The notes: generated from the sequence alone by a model not told the origin. 64,000 nucleotides of DNA from Clostridiales bacterium CHKCI001 (GCA_900045905.1 FCNS01000037.1:124001-188000), one strand, 5' to 3'; counted from the first letter of the stretch, positions 24,835 through 35,431 are shown. A program made the numbers and translations.

Positions 24835-24927
24835 TTACAAATTATTCATACAAGCATAATCTGAATTATAATTATTTTTAACTTTTTCATCAATTATACC
24901 CTCTTCGTATAATAAATTCACATCCAA
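24835..24927 (-). CDS. possible 30-residue open frame upstream of the toxin-like gene
   Basis: From a TTG at 24927 with AAGGGG 5 nt upstream, a frame of 30 codons (containing LLYEEGIIDEKVKNNYNSDY) ends 10 nt before the toxin start. Composition is protein-like and acidic. It may be a short leader whose translation feeds the toxin gene, or the remnant of a longer upstream gene. Weak evidence. Confidence 0.3.
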   Translation of the reverse strand: MDVNLLYEEGIIDEKVKNNYNSDYACMNNL

Positions 24928-25135
24928 TCTTTCCCCTTAAAACTATAGTGTTAATAGTACATTGGAATCCCCCTACCTTTCTTATTAAATCAAATTTCAC
25001 GATCACTTTTAATATTTATACTATATCATATTTTTTTGTATTAATTAATATCTTTTTAACTATGTAATGTGTTTATAGAGCTGAACTCTACTTATTTGAT
25101 TGAATCCTCAAAAAATAAATTAGTTTTATTAGACC

Positions 25136-25182
25136 AAAAAGTAGGAAGAAATCTGGAAATTCAGAAATTCTTCCTACTTTTT
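25136..25182. terminator. bidirectional terminator downstream of the ssb-like gene
   Basis: Long stem AAAAAGTAGGAAGAA / TTCTTCCTACTTTTT with short internal mismatches and an additional inner TCTG/CAGA pairing. The A-run on one side and the T-run on the other allow termination in both directions. The stretch 24928-25135 between this and the toxin region is A/T-rich without a visible gene. Confidence 0.8.
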
Positions 25183-25232
25183 GATAGAGGGAGACACCGT
25201 TTCATTATCTGATTTGAAGGCGTCTCTATGTA

Positions 25233-25868
25233 TTATTCTTGTTCTTCTATAAATTCCAACTTACTAACAGATACTTCATATGCCACTCTTTTTTCGCTCT
25301 CTGTCTCACTTATTTTCTTTGTATACTCTCGACTCTGCACACGTCCCCAGATACGTAGGCGACTACCAACCTCAAACTGAGAAGCATAACGGGCATTCCT
25401 TCCCCAAGCAATGCAAGGAATATAATCTGATTTTCCATATGGACGATTTACTGCAACGAGTAGATCTGCTATCTCACGTCCTAATGGAGTTTTCCGATAA
25501 ATTGGCTCTTTACATATAAAGCCATCTAAAAAGATTTGATTTGTTTTCGTATAATCTGTAAATTCTTCCATAAAGGAATATTCTCTCACGAATATCGATA
25601 GAACAAGACGATTCTTTGTTCCTTCATGGCGATTATAGGAGCGGAATTGTCCGATTGCTTCTATAGTCTGTCCCCTATAATCCTGTTTTACATCAATCAA
25701 ACGTTCAGAGATCATGAGTGGGATAATGTCCGCCTGATCACTTAGACGGTTTACTGCTACTTCTAATATGTAAAATCCCTCTCCAAACACTTCATGGCTG
25801 AATGTAAATTCTGAAATTACCTTTCCAATTACACTGACCTTGTTGTTTTCAATTGTTTTTTCTGTCAT
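25233..25868 (-). CDS. single-stranded DNA-binding protein with two OB folds
   Basis: 211 aa; start at 25868 (MTEKTIENN) with GAAGGAG upstream. Two SSB-type OB-fold halves are visible: residues about 8-105 (NKVSVIGKVISEFTFSHEV) and about 115-208 (NQIFLDGFICKEPIYRKTP, then GREIADLLVAVNRPYGKSDY, YIPCIAWG and RLRIWGRVQSREYTK). The second half matches ordinary SSB better. The usual acidic tail ending in DIPF is missing; the protein ends FIEEQE. This makes it a paralogue rather than the housekeeping Ssb. It stands alone, so its role (repair, mobile DNA, competence) is unknown. Confidence 0.8.
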   Translation of the reverse strand: MTEKTIENNKVSVIGKVISEFTFSHEVFGEGFYILEVAVNRLSDQADIIPLMISERLIDVKQDYRGQTIEAIGQFRSYNRHEGTKNRLVLSIFVREYSFMEEFTDYTKTNQIFLDGFICKEPIYRKTPLGREIADLLVAVNRPYGKSDYIPCIAWGRNARYASQFEVGSRLRIWGRVQSREYTKKISETESEKRVAYEVSVSKLEFIEEQE

Positions 25869-26035
25869 AGTATTTCTCCTTCCAATTGGTCCCTTAATAT
25901 TCTGCACATCAGTAGGAAGGAATTTTTCCTTCTTACTGATACGCACGATTCATTCTATGCCCGTAAGGAAGCTATTATGACGAAGGTCTCTTAGTATCGA
26001 TCGCAAAAACCTACATTATCTGTGGAAATTTTAAT

Positions 26036-27412
26036 TTATTCGCTTAAGAATGCCATATATCCTTTTTTTGCCTCATAAATATCTGCCTTACTGCAGATTT
26101 CCCACGGTGCATGCATCGATAACACTGGTACCCCACTGTCAATTACTTCCATTCCATAATTCGCAGAAATATAGGCAATCGTTCCTCCGCCGCCTTGGTC
26201 TACTTTACCAAGTTCCGCCGTCTGAAATGCCACTTTATGATCGTCCATTACTCTTCTTACATGAGCCATATACTCTGCGTTTGCATCATTTGAACCACTC
26301 TTTCCTCGAGACCCTGTAAATTTGTTGAATGTCAGCCCCCTACCGAAATAAGCACAATTACCTTTTTCCATTACTGACGGATAAATTGGATCAAATGCCG
26401 CACTTACATCTGAAGATAACATGCGGGAATGCTGTAAAGCACGGCGCACAGCAAGACCACTGTAAACACCCATACGATCCAAAATTTCTGCAACGGTATT
26501 TTCAAAGAATACCGAGTGCATTCCTGTAGCACCTACACTTCCAATTTCTTCTTTATCTACTAACAGGCATACACTTGTACGTTCTGATTTTTCTGTATCT
26601 AAAAGAGCTTCTAAAGATGTGTATGCACACACCCTATCATCTTGGCCATATCCCATTACCATGCTGCGATCTAAACCATAGTCTCTTGCTTTACCAGCTG
26701 GCACAATTTCCAGCTCTGCTGACAGAAAATCTTCTTCTTCTATATTGTATTGTTCTTTTAAAATCTGTAAAATTTGCTCCTTTACAGCATTTTTTTCTGT
26801 CTTTTGTAGCGGACGACTTCCGATTAAAATATTTAAGTCTTCACCTTCTATTACTTTGGACGCTTTACGTTCTGATTGCGTCTGAGCAAGATGTGGAAGA
26901 AGATCCGTAATTCCAAGTACTGGATCCGTTTCCTTTTCTCCCACTACGATATCTACTACTGTACCATCTTTTTTGGCCACAACACCATGCATTGCAAGTG
27001 GTAACGCTACCCACTGATACTTCTTAATACCGCCGTAATAATGGGTATCTAAATATGCTAACTCTACATCTTCATACAATGGATTTTGCTTAATATCAAT
27101 ACGTGGAGAATCAATATGTGCTCCCAAAATATTCATTCCCTCTTCCAATGGAAGCGTTCCAATTTGAAATAAGGCAATTGTCTTTCCCATCAATTGACGA
27201 TACACACGATCTCCAGCATGAATCGTTTCTTTTGCAGCAATTATCTCATCCAAATCGCGATAGCCCTTTTGTTTTGCAAGTGCAATCGTACTCTTTACGC
27301 ATTCTCTTTCTGTTTTGCATTCTGAAATAAACGTTTTATATCGTTCATTCAGTTCGTGCAAATCTGCTATTTCCTTTTCATTATATTCCTTCCATGCATT
27401 TTTTCTATCCAT
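26036..27412 (-). CDS. M18-family metallo-aminopeptidase
   Basis: 458 aa cytosolic zinc aminopeptidase of the M18 (aspartyl/ApeA) family. Visible are the zinc-site segments GAHIDSPRIDI (His and Asp), LLVDKEEIGSVGATGMHS (catalytic Glu pair) and the C-terminal VLSMHAPWEICSKADIYE with the last zinc His. Length fits the family. Start at 27412 with AGGAGG-type site. It is a single-gene unit with the M24 peptidase gene upstream; the 340-nt gap between them carries repeat family 3. Confidence 0.9.
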   Translation of the reverse strand: MDRKNAWKEYNEKEIADLHELNERYKTFISECKTERECVKSTIALAKQKGYRDLDEIIAAKETIHAGDRVYRQLMGKTIALFQIGTLPLEEGMNILGAHIDSPRIDIKQNPLYEDVELAYLDTHYYGGIKKYQWVALPLAMHGVVAKKDGTVVDIVVGEKETDPVLGITDLLPHLAQTQSERKASKVIEGEDLNILIGSRPLQKTEKNAVKEQILQILKEQYNIEEEDFLSAELEIVPAGKARDYGLDRSMVMGYGQDDRVCAYTSLEALLDTEKSERTSVCLLVDKEEIGSVGATGMHSVFFENTVAEILDRMGVYSGLAVRRALQHSRMLSSDVSAAFDPIYPSVMEKGNCAYFGRGLTFNKFTGSRGKSGSNDANAEYMAHVRRVMDDHKVAFQTAELGKVDQGGGGTIAYISANYGMEVIDSGVPVLSMHAPWEICSKADIYEAKKGYMAFLSE

Positions 27413-27683
27413 TATTTATTCCTCCTGTTTTTTAAAAGAACCACAAACTCTTCTTTCTCTCTTTGTACCATATTCTTGGATTCACAGATATTTTTCCCGT
27501 AATCTCCCCCGTTTACTCTTTTGTTTTCATTTTTATCGCTATATTTTCTGACTTTAACAGAACTCAAAAGTGGCTACATGTAGTATACCATAAAAACAGA
27601 CAATTGCAATACTTACATTTTTTTTATGCAAAATAGTCAAAAATCTATCGCAAAAATCTACAATTTACTTCATCACTTGATCA

Positions 27684-27761
27684 GAGTCAAGCGGACATTC
27701 GCAATCCGCTTCGCTACTTACTCATAACCGAATTGCTGCTTCCTTGATTCGATTAAATTGC
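27684..27761 (-). repeat. dispersed repeat family 3, copy a (overlaps the M24 peptidase stop)
   Basis: Minus-strand core GTAGCGAAGCGGATTGCGAA followed by TGTCCGCTTGACTCT, containing the stem AGCGGA/TCCGCT. Upstream of it ATTCGGTT pairs with AATCGAAT near the gene end. The repeat begins inside the last codons (GCAATTTAA) of the M24 peptidase gene. The related copy is at 59821-59989. The remainder of 27413-27683 is A/T-rich and shows nothing further. Confidence 0.7.
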
Positions 27762-29543
27762 TCTGGTGTAAACTTGGAGCCACTTTTTCTCTTCTTCTGT
27801 TAAATATGGTGATAGTTTTTCGTATACCATATGATGATAGTCGTTCAGCAACTGTTTTTCTCTTTTTGTAAGAAGTTCAGGATCAATTGCATCCAGATCA
27901 ATTGGTGCATACGTAATCGTCTCAAATTTCATAAACTGTCCATATTCATTTTTTTCTGCTTTACAGCAAACTAACTCATTTTCTGTACGAATTCCGTATT
28001 CTCCTTCCAGATAAACACCTGGTTCATCCGTTGTTACCATGCCTTCTTCAAAGACGGCACTGTCTTTACGTTCTGGAACGATTTTCCAACGAAAACCATT
28101 TGGAGCCTCATGAACATTTAATAAATACCCTACTCCATGGCCTGTTCCACATTTATAGTCCAATCCCAGTTCCCAAAGTGGACCACGGCTTAAAATATCC
28201 AAGTTATGTCCATTGCATCCATATAGAAACTTTGCAGCTGCTAAGTTCAAATTCGATCGAAGTACAATCGTAAAATGTTCTCTCTGTTTTTTTGTAATTG
28301 GACCAAGTGCCATTGTTCTGGTAATATCAGTCGTTCCCTGATAATAATGTCCTCCCGAATCTACAAGCAAAAAGCCTTTTGGTTCTAATATTGCCTTGGA
28401 TTCTGGGGTTGCACAATAATGCATCATAGCTCCATTTTCTTCATATGCGGCAATTGTATCAAAGCTCAGATCAATAAATCCTTTTCTTTCTTTTCTTCTC
28501 TCTGCTAAATAATCAGATGCGGTAATCTCTGTCATTGGAATCTTTCCAATATTAGTTTTTAGCCAGTACATAAATTTTGTAAATGCTACGCCATCTTCCA
28601 CATGAGCATTACGCAAGTTTTCTAATTCAACTGGATTTTTAATTGCCTTCATCTGTACAGTCGGATTTTCTCGATTTAGTATAGTAACTTTGGAATTCAA
28701 TTTACTGCAAATATTAAAGTTGACACGATTACAATCCATCCAAACCGTTTTCTTATCTTCTATTTGTTCTACATAGGAATAAATCTCCTCATAATCACAA
28801 ATCGTTATCCCCCATTGTTCCAATTGAGTTTTTATTGCTTCGCTAAGCACTTCAGAATGAATGAAAAGACAACATTCGGTTTGCGTTATGGCTAAAAACG
28901 ATAAAACGACAGGAAAATGCAAAATATCATTGCCACGAATATTTAACAACCATGCAATATCATCCAATGAAGTTAAAATATGAACATCGGCACATGCGTT
29001 TTTCATTTCATTGCGAACTCTTTTTATTTTTGAAACTGTACTTTCTCCAGTATACTTCTCTTCTAAAATAAAAATTGGTTCCATAGACATGGCTGGACGA
29101 TCCTCCCATATCATTCCAATTAAATCTTCTGATGTATGAAGAGATGCCTTCTTTTGTTCTGTTAATTCTTTTAGCTTCGTTCCTAACATTCCATTTATTA
29201 CACGGCCATCAAATCCTAGACCTCCCTTTTGAGTTAAATGATCCTGAATAAATTCTATTACGGTAGGAACATTCTCTTCTCCCATCTTAAATAGCTCCAC
29301 CTCACTATCTGCTAATTGAGCGGCAGCTTGGATAAAATATCTTCCATCCGTCCATAGACCTGCTTCATCCATTGTAATCACTGCTGTTCCTGCAGAACCA
29401 GTAAAACCAGTAATAAATTTCCTTGCCTTAAAATAATCTCCTACATACTCTGATTCGTGAAAATCTGCGGTAGGAACGACATAAATTGTTATTCCACGCT
29501 CTTCCATTTTTTTGCGGAGCATTTGAATTCTTTTGTTAATCAT
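27753..29543 (-). CDS. M24-family Xaa-Pro aminopeptidase
   Basis: 596 aa. The length and three-part layout (two creatinase-N domains, about 1-130 and 160-300, then the pita-bread catalytic domain from about 310) are those of the long eukaryote-like Xaa-Pro aminopeptidases. Metal ligands are seen in LLVDSGGHYYQGTTDITRT (two Asp), GTGHGVGYLLNVHEAP (His) and MVTTDEPGVYLEGEYGIRTE (Glu), plus a later Glu. Cytosolic; removes N-terminal residues before proline. Last codons fall in repeat family 3. Confidence 0.93.
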   Translation of the reverse strand: MINKRIQMLRKKMEERGITIYVVPTADFHESEYVGDYFKARKFITGFTGSAGTAVITMDEAGLWTDGRYFIQAAAQLADSEVELFKMGEENVPTVIEFIQDHLTQKGGLGFDGRVINGMLGTKLKELTEQKKASLHTSEDLIGMIWEDRPAMSMEPIFILEEKYTGESTVSKIKRVRNEMKNACADVHILTSLDDIAWLLNIRGNDILHFPVVLSFLAITQTECCLFIHSEVLSEAIKTQLEQWGITICDYEEIYSYVEQIEDKKTVWMDCNRVNFNICSKLNSKVTILNRENPTVQMKAIKNPVELENLRNAHVEDGVAFTKFMYWLKTNIGKIPMTEITASDYLAERRKERKGFIDLSFDTIAAYEENGAMMHYCATPESKAILEPKGFLLVDSGGHYYQGTTDITRTMALGPITKKQREHFTIVLRSNLNLAAAKFLYGCNGHNLDILSRGPLWELGLDYKCGTGHGVGYLLNVHEAPNGFRWKIVPERKDSAVFEEGMVTTDEPGVYLEGEYGIRTENELVCCKAEKNEYGQFMKFETITYAPIDLDAIDPELLTKREKQLLNDYHHMVYEKLSPYLTEEEKKWLQVYTRAI

Positions 29544-29778
29544 ATTCTTAACCTCCAGTTTTAAGAAAATTTCATTTTGACATTACCAAAAACATACTTG
29601 AATATCTACCATATGATAAAATTCTTGCAAAATCCGATAAAATTTTTATTTTTTCTCTTACATCCGAAATTTTACACTATCTATATCTACTTTTAGGGTT
29701 TATTCTATCATAAATTCCTTAATTTTCCAACTAGTATATTTAAATTATTCCATTAAAACCTATTATTTTTTTATTCAC

Positions 29779-31104
29779 TTATTTTTCTTCGACATGAAGA
29801 TCCCTGAGATATCTTTTTATTTGTGCTTCATATCCATTGTCTGTGGGTTGATAAAATTGTGTCCCAACTAATTCATCAGGCAAGTATTGCTGCTCTACAT
29901 AATGGTTTGGATAATCATGTGCATATTTATATTCTACTCCATGCCCTAGATTACTCGCTCCCTTATAATGGCAATCTTGTAAATGCGGTGGTACTGTTTT
30001 TATTTGTTGGTTTTTTACGACTTCCAGTGCTTTATTGATTGCCATATAGGATGCATTGCTCTTCGGAGCGGTCGCAATATAGACAACTGCCTGTGCAAGT
30101 GGAATTCTCCCCTCTGGCATTCCAAGTCTCTCCACTGCCTGTGCCGCAGCTGTAGCAACTACGAGGGCTTGTGGATCGGCATTTCCAACATCCTCTGCGG
30201 CACAGATCATAATTCGGCGTGCAATGAAGTGAACATCTTCTCCTGCATAAAGCATACGAGCCAAATAATAAATCGCCGCATCTGGGTCTGATCCTCTCAT
30301 GCTCTTAATAAATGCACTAATGGTATCATAATGATTATCTCCATCCTTATCATAACGAATCACTCGCTTTTGTATACATTCCTGTACTACTTCCACGGTA
30401 AGATGTATCCATCCATCTTTGTTTCGCTTTGTTGTCAGTATTGCCAATTCGATTGCATTTAATGCCATCCTCGCATCTCCGCCAGCAATATCACTGAGAA
30501 ATTCCAAAGCATCTTTTTCTATTTTCGCATGATAGCTTCCCATACCACGCTCTGAATCGGTTACTGCACGTATTAAAACTGTCTGAATCTCTTCTTTTTC
30601 CAGTGGTTTTAATTCAAAAATAGTAGAGCGAGACAAGAGTGCACGATTCACCTCGAAATATGGATTTTCCGTTGTAGCTCCAATTAAAATAATTGTTCCA
30701 TCTTCTACAAATGGAAGTAAGTAATCTTGCTGTCCTTTATTAAAACGATGAATTTCATCAATAAATAGAATCGTCTTTTTTCCATACATTCCTAATGCAT
30801 TTTTGGCTTCTTGAATTACTCCTTCCATATCTTTTTTTCCTGCAATGGTTGCATTGATCTGTTTAAATAATGCACTTGTTGTATTTGCAATTACCTTTGC
30901 AAGTGTTGTTTTTCCTGTTCCTGGCGGACCATAGAAAATAACGGAACTCAATTTATCTGCCTTTATTGCACGATATAATAACTTATCTTTTCCTAAAATA
31001 TGTTTTTGTCCGACTATCTCATCCAGAGTTGTCGGACGGATACGAGATGCCAATGGAGACTCTTTCTCTTTTGACGTTTCTCTCATATAGTCAAACAAGT
31101 CCAT
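29779..31104 (-). CDS. rarA: replication-associated recombination protein A (RarA/MgsA)
   Basis: 441 aa AAA+ clamp-loader-like ATPase acting at stalled replication forks. N-terminal ASRIRPTTLDEIVGQKHILG, Walker A FYGPPGTGKTTLAK, Walker B ILFIDEIHRFNKGQQD, sensor 1 IGATTENP, then the tetramerisation region with GSDPDAAIYYLARMLYAGED and the C-terminal YKGASNLGHGVEYKYAHDYP. All are hallmarks of RarA. It is 20 nt upstream of a polysaccharide deacetylase gene. The 235-nt stretch upstream (29544-29778) is A/T-rich without visible features. Confidence 0.95.
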   Translation of the reverse strand: MDLFDYMRETSKEKESPLASRIRPTTLDEIVGQKHILGKDKLLYRAIKADKLSSVIFYGPPGTGKTTLAKVIANTTSALFKQINATIAGKKDMEGVIQEAKNALGMYGKKTILFIDEIHRFNKGQQDYLLPFVEDGTIILIGATTENPYFEVNRALLSRSTIFELKPLEKEEIQTVLIRAVTDSERGMGSYHAKIEKDALEFLSDIAGGDARMALNAIELAILTTKRNKDGWIHLTVEVVQECIQKRVIRYDKDGDNHYDTISAFIKSMRGSDPDAAIYYLARMLYAGEDVHFIARRIMICAAEDVGNADPQALVVATAAAQAVERLGMPEGRIPLAQAVVYIATAPKSNASYMAINKALEVVKNQQIKTVPPHLQDCHYKGASNLGHGVEYKYAHDYPNHYVEQQYLPDELVGTQFYQPTDNGYEAQIKRYLRDLHVEEK

Positions 31105-31123
31105 TCTTTTTTTCTCCTCTTTT

Positions 31124-31813
31124 CTAATTTAATATAAATTGATCTGCAGTTACAAATTCATATCCTTCCGCCTGTAATGCATCAATAATTCGCAGAGCCG
31201 CCTCTACTGATGTATCGTAAGAATCATGTAGTAATATAACCGAACCATCCTTTACTTCTGACAGAACTCTCTGGACAATAAGATCTGCATCTTGATCTTT
31301 CCAGTCCAGAGGATCAATATTCCATAAAATTGTAAATAATTCTACTGGACAGCTCTTTTTACTACTCCATGCTCCAAATGGAGGACGAATAAACTCGGTG
31401 GGTTTATTTGTAATTTGCTCAATTACTTCATTTGTCTTTGTAATCTCCTCACAAGCCAATTCTTCATTTAAACAATTTAATTGAACATGATGAAATGTAT
31501 GGTTTCCAATAATATGCCCTTCTTCTGCCATTCTCCGTACAATATGTTCTCTTCCAACAATATTTTCTCCAATTAAAAAAAACATTGCTTTTACATTTCG
31601 TTCTTTCAATCCATCTAAAAGTCTTGGAGTATAAACTGGATGAGGTCCATCATCAAATGTAATGGCCACTCTTTTTATTTTATCTTCCATATCACTTTCC
31701 TTTACTGGTTCATCTGCACCTCCTCCTACTTCTAGCGACAATTCTGGTTGAATATGGAAGTTTAAGAAAAGAATAAGGCAGAAAAAAATTGTTATTCGAA
31801 TAAAATGTTTCAT
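31124..31813 (-). CDS. polysaccharide deacetylase (NodB domain)
   Basis: 229 aa. An N-terminal hydrophobic segment (residues 5-20, ITIFFCLILFLNF) acts as signal peptide or anchor. The NodB/CE4 domain spans about 48-228: motif 1 VAITFDDGPHP (catalytic Asp), motif 2 HIIGNHTFHH (zinc His pair), motif 3 FIRPPFGAWS, and VILLHDSYDT near the end. Probably deacetylates peptidoglycan or another surface glycan outside the membrane; PdaB-like spore proteins are related. Located 20 nt after rarA on the same strand, likely co-transcribed by proximity. Confidence 0.9.
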   Translation of the reverse strand: MKHFIRITIFFCLILFLNFHIQPELSLEVGGGADEPVKESDMEDKIKRVAITFDDGPHPVYTPRLLDGLKERNVKAMFFLIGENIVGREHIVRRMAEEGHIIGNHTFHHVQLNCLNEELACEEITKTNEVIEQITNKPTEFIRPPFGAWSSKKSCPVELFTILWNIDPLDWKDQDADLIVQRVLSEVKDGSVILLHDSYDTSVEAALRIIDALQAEGYEFVTADQFILN

Positions 31814-31859
31814 AATTCACCACTATGACCATCTTCTATTTATTATCATATATGAGCCA

Positions 31860-32588
31860 TTATTCCGTTCCATACCTTTTGCCATGCACAATTTTCCAGT
31901 CTCGTACTGACTGTTTTTGTTCCTTTGTGACACGCAATGATTCACATATTTTTTGGATTGATTTATTTTGTATAAATTCATCCAATACTTGCTGTTTTAA
32001 CAATCTGGAAGTCTTTTCTTCATCAAAAACATAACAAACTGATATCGCCCATGCAACTGCCATTTTTACATAATACCCATTATGATCGATACATGCCAAT
32101 TTTTCTAATACATCATCAATATAATTATCTGTAATAAAATGATCCAATAATGCTACAATTCCAAATCGTAATTCAAATTCTTTTGAAGAACTTAACCATT
32201 TCTGTAAATAATTCCACCAAAATTTTGGATTTTTTTTCATAAATTGATACGTCATACAGCCACTATCGCAAACAGACCAGTTATCGATACATAATATCCA
32301 TCGGTCAAGCCATTTCACTCTTTCCTCTTCTGACATTTGTGCATATCCAATTACAAATGCAAATAATAATTTTTCTTCCATATAACAGTTGTCTTTTTCA
32401 ATACAATTATAAAAGTATATGCATGCCTCTTTCCAATTCTGTTTTGATAATTGCCTTGCCTTTTTTCGCAAAATGGGAATCCGAACTCCAAGCAACTTAT
32501 TTTCTCCAGGAATCAACTTAGAGGCAAATGTTTGATACTTCATCTCTGCTTCACTCAAGAGCCATTCCCTTATTTGTAATTCTTGCAT
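31860..32588 (-). CDS. AlkD-like DNA alkylation repair protein
   Basis: 242 aa, all-helical HEAT-like repeat protein of the DNA alkylation repair (AlkC/AlkD) family. Family segments include GVRIPILRKKARQLSKQNW near residue 35, NWSVCDSGCMTYQFMKKNP (the DNA-facing Asp/Trp region), FELRFGIVALLDHFI and YYVKMAVAWAISVCYV. It would excise bulky or cationic alkylated bases. The start codon's ribosome binding site (GGAGGTAACG) lies inside repeat family 2. Confidence 0.88.
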   Translation of the reverse strand: MQELQIREWLLSEAEMKYQTFASKLIPGENKLLGVRIPILRKKARQLSKQNWKEACIYFYNCIEKDNCYMEEKLLFAFVIGYAQMSEEERVKWLDRWILCIDNWSVCDSGCMTYQFMKKNPKFWWNYLQKWLSSSKEFELRFGIVALLDHFITDNYIDDVLEKLACIDHNGYYVKMAVAWAISVCYVFDEEKTSRLLKQQVLDEFIQNKSIQKICESLRVTKEQKQSVRDWKIVHGKRYGTE

Positions 32589-32590
32589 CG

Positions 32591-32720
32591 TTACCTCCTA
32601 ATACCACATTCGCAGCGACATAAACCCAAGGATTCAGAAAGGTTTTAGCAAAAGAAACATCCACTGGATGGCATATCACGATAAAAGCATAGAAGCATCC
32701 AATCTACTGGATGCTTCTAT
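32591..32720 (-). repeat. repeat family 2 copy 2 next to family 1 copy D behind the valS terminator
   Basis: On the minus strand the valS terminator (13-bp stem, arms 32689-32701 and 32708-32720, short T-run) is followed by TTATCGTGATATGCCATCC and GGATGTTTCTTTTGC, a short-form copy of family 1 (32648-32684). It is followed directly by a family 2 unit (32591-32640: TCGCTGCGAATGTGGTATT then AGGAGG). This leads into the AlkD-like start codon. The two families abut without spacer. Confidence 0.75.
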
Positions 32721-32731
32721 TTTCAACCTAT

Positions 32732-35374
32732 CTACTTCTGCAATGCACTTAAACGTTCTTGTACTTGCTGCATCATAGCCGTGTATTTTTCAAGCTTTGC
32801 TTTTTCCTCTTCAATCTTTGCTTTTGGTGCCTTGCTTGTAAATTTCTCATTATTTAACATACCATTCGAACGAGCCAATTCTTTTGTCAGGCGAGCTTCT
32901 TCTTTCTTTAACCGCTCAATTTCCTTTTCAATGTCTACCAGTTCTGCAAATGGCATATAAATAACTGCTTCTGCCGTTACCGCAGATACGGCATCCTCCC
33001 CGATGTTTGTTTTATCTTTCTGTATAAATACTTCACTTGCATATCCCAGCATTGCAAAAAATACTTTACTATCTTCAAAAATCGTACGAATTTCTGCCTT
33101 TTCTGAAACAACAAATACCTTTGCTTTTTTACTCGGTGGTACATTCATAGAAGTACGAACAGTACGAATACCTCTTACGGCTTCTTTAATCGTTTCTACT
33201 GCTTTTTCTTCTTTTTCAAAATTCCAATCTTCGTTGAATTTTGGCCAAGAAGAAATCATAATGCTTTCTTCTTCCTCTTGTAAGTTGCAGAAAATTTCTT
33301 CTGTTACAAATGGAATAAATGGATGCAGCAGCTTTAACGATTGAATTAAAACCGTCTTTAGTGTCCAGATTGCAGCTGCTCTTGTTGTATCTTCCTTATT
33401 CCAAAGACGAGGTTTTACCATTTCAATATACCAGTCACAGAATTCTTCCCATACAAAATCATAAACTTTTTGCAATGCAATTCCCATATCAAACTGATCC
33501 ATATGATGTGTGACATCTTTTGCCAAACGATTTACCTTTGAAAGAATCCACTTATCTGCCATAGTTAAATCATCCAATGATACCCCAGCAGCAGAAACCT
33601 CTTCCATATTCATCATAATAAAACGCGACGCATTCCATACTTTATTCGCAAAATTACGAGACGCTTCTACACGCTCCCAATAAAATCGCATATCGTTTCC
33701 TGGAGCATTTCCTGTCATCAAAGTCATACGCAGCGCATCTGCTCCATACTTTTCAATTACTTCTAATGGGTCAATACCATTACCTAATGATTTACTCATC
33801 TTACGTCCCTGAGAATCTCTCACTAATCCGTGGAACAATACAGTATGGAACGGAGCCTTTCCTGTCTGCTCATATCCAGAGAAAATCATACGAATTACCC
33901 AGAAGAAAATAATATCATAGCCTGTTACAAGCACATCGGTTGGATAGAAATAATCCAAATCTTCTGTCTTTTCTGGCCATCCAAGTGTGGAAAACGGCCA
34001 AAGAGCAGAAGAAAACCATGTATCCAAGGTGTCTTCATCCTGTGTAAAATGCGTACATCCACATTTTGGGCATACCTTCGGCATTTCTCTATCTACAATC
34101 ACTTCTCCACATTCATCGCAATAATAAGCTGGAATTCGATGTCCCCACCAAAGCTGTCTGGAAATACACCAATCTCGAATATTATCGGTCCAGTTAAAAT
34201 AAGTCTTCTCCATACGCTGTGGAAATAACTTAATTTCTCCACTCTTTACCGCTTCAACCGCAGGTTTAATCATTTCATCCATCTTTACAAACCATTGTTG
34301 CTTTACCATTGGTTCTACGGTACAGCCACAGCGATCATGTGTACCTACATTATGAGAATGATCTACTACTTTTACAAGCAGTCCTAAATCATCTAATTCT
34401 TTTACAATCGCCTTCCTTGCTTCGTAACGATCCATTCCAGCAAACTTGCCGCCATTTTTATTGATTGTAGCATCGTCATTCATAACATTAATTTCTGGAA
34501 GATTATGGCGTTTTCCTACTTCAAAGTCATTTGGATCATGTGCTGGCGTAATTTTTACACATCCAGTACCAAACTCCATATCAACATAAGAGTCTGCAAT
34601 AATTGGAATTTCGCGATTTACAATTGGAAGGATCAATGTTTTTCCAACCAAATGGCGGTAACGTTCATCTTTTGGATTTACTGCAACCGCAGTATCTCCC
34701 AGCATTGTCTCTGGACGTGTTGTCGCAATTTCCAAATATTCCTCTTTGCTTCCTACAATTGGATATTTAATATGCCAGAAATGTCCGTCTTGCATTTCAT
34801 GTTCTACTTCTGCATCTGAAATCGACGTCTGGCAAACTGGACACCAATTGACAATACGAGATCCTTTATAAATCCATCCTTTTTTATATAATTTAATAAA
34901 AACTTCTTCTACTGCCTTGGAACAGCCCTCATCCATCGTAAAACGTTCCCTATCCCAATCCGCAGAAGCACCTAATTTTCTAAGCTGTTTTATAATACGT
35001 CCGCCATACTCTTCTTTCCATTCCCATGCCTTTTTCAAGAATCCTTCTCTTCCAAGATCTTCTTTCTCAATTCCTTCTTCTCTAAGTTTTTCAATTACTT
35101 TTACCTCTGTCGCAATTGCTGCATGGTCGGTTCCTGGCTGCCATAATGCATTATATCCCTGCATTCTTTTATAACGAATTAAAATATCTTGCATTGTTTC
35201 ATCCAATGCATGTCCCATATGCAATTGTCCTGTAACATTTGGAGGCGGCATTACAATCGTAAATGGCTTTTTACTTCGATCTACTTCTGCATGAAAATAT
35301 TTCTTATCCATCCATTTTTGATAAAGTCGATCTTCAATATCAGCAGGACTATAGGTTTTTTCCAATTCTTTCAT
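32732..35374 (-). CDS. valS: valine--tRNA ligase
   Basis: 880 aa class I aminoacyl-tRNA synthetase. HIGH region is [17 protein letters not shown] (about residue 45), followed by the CP1 editing domain with [17 protein letters not shown] and [36 protein letters not shown] zinc-type segment and the KMSKS loop [14 protein letters not shown] (about 525) come next. The C-terminal coiled coil (about 810-880: [20 protein letters not shown]) grips tRNA. Expression is controlled by the T-box leader upstream. Confidence 0.98.
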   Translation of the reverse strand: MKELEKTYSPADIEDRLYQKWMDKKYFHAEVDRSKKPFTIVMPPPNVTGQLHMGHALDETMQDILIRYKRMQGYNALWQPGTDHAAIATEVKVIEKLREEGIEKEDLGREGFLKKAWEWKEEYGGRIIKQLRKLGASADWDRERFTMDEGCSKAVEEVFIKLYKKGWIYKGSRIVNWCPVCQTSISDAEVEHEMQDGHFWHIKYPIVGSKEEYLEIATTRPETMLGDTAVAVNPKDERYRHLVGKTLILPIVNREIPIIADSYVDMEFGTGCVKITPAHDPNDFEVGKRHNLPEINVMNDDATINKNGGKFAGMDRYEARKAIVKELDDLGLLVKVVDHSHNVGTHDRCGCTVEPMVKQQWFVKMDEMIKPAVEAVKSGEIKLFPQRMEKTYFNWTDNIRDWCISRQLWWGHRIPAYYCDECGEVIVDREMPKVCPKCGCTHFTQDEDTLDTWFSSALWPFSTLGWPEKTEDLDYFYPTDVLVTGYDIIFFWVIRMIFSGYEQTGKAPFHTVLFHGLVRDSQGRKMSKSLGNGIDPLEVIEKYGADALRMTLMTGNAPGNDMRFYWERVEASRNFANKVWNASRFIMMNMEEVSAAGVSLDDLTMADKWILSKVNRLAKDVTHHMDQFDMGIALQKVYDFVWEEFCDWYIEMVKPRLWNKEDTTRAAAIWTLKTVLIQSLKLLHPFIPFVTEEIFCNLQEEEESIMISSWPKFNEDWNFEKEEKAVETIKEAVRGIRTVRTSMNVPPSKKAKVFVVSEKAEIRTIFEDSKVFFAMLGYASEVFIQKDKTNIGEDAVSAVTAEAVIYMPFAELVDIEKEIERLKKEEARLTKELARSNGMLNNEKFTSKAPKAKIEEEKAKLEKYTAMMQQVQERLSALQK

Positions 35375-35431
35375 GAAATTAACTCCTCTCTTTTTCTTTT
35401 ACGTTTTAAACAAAGCGAGCACCGCTACAAT

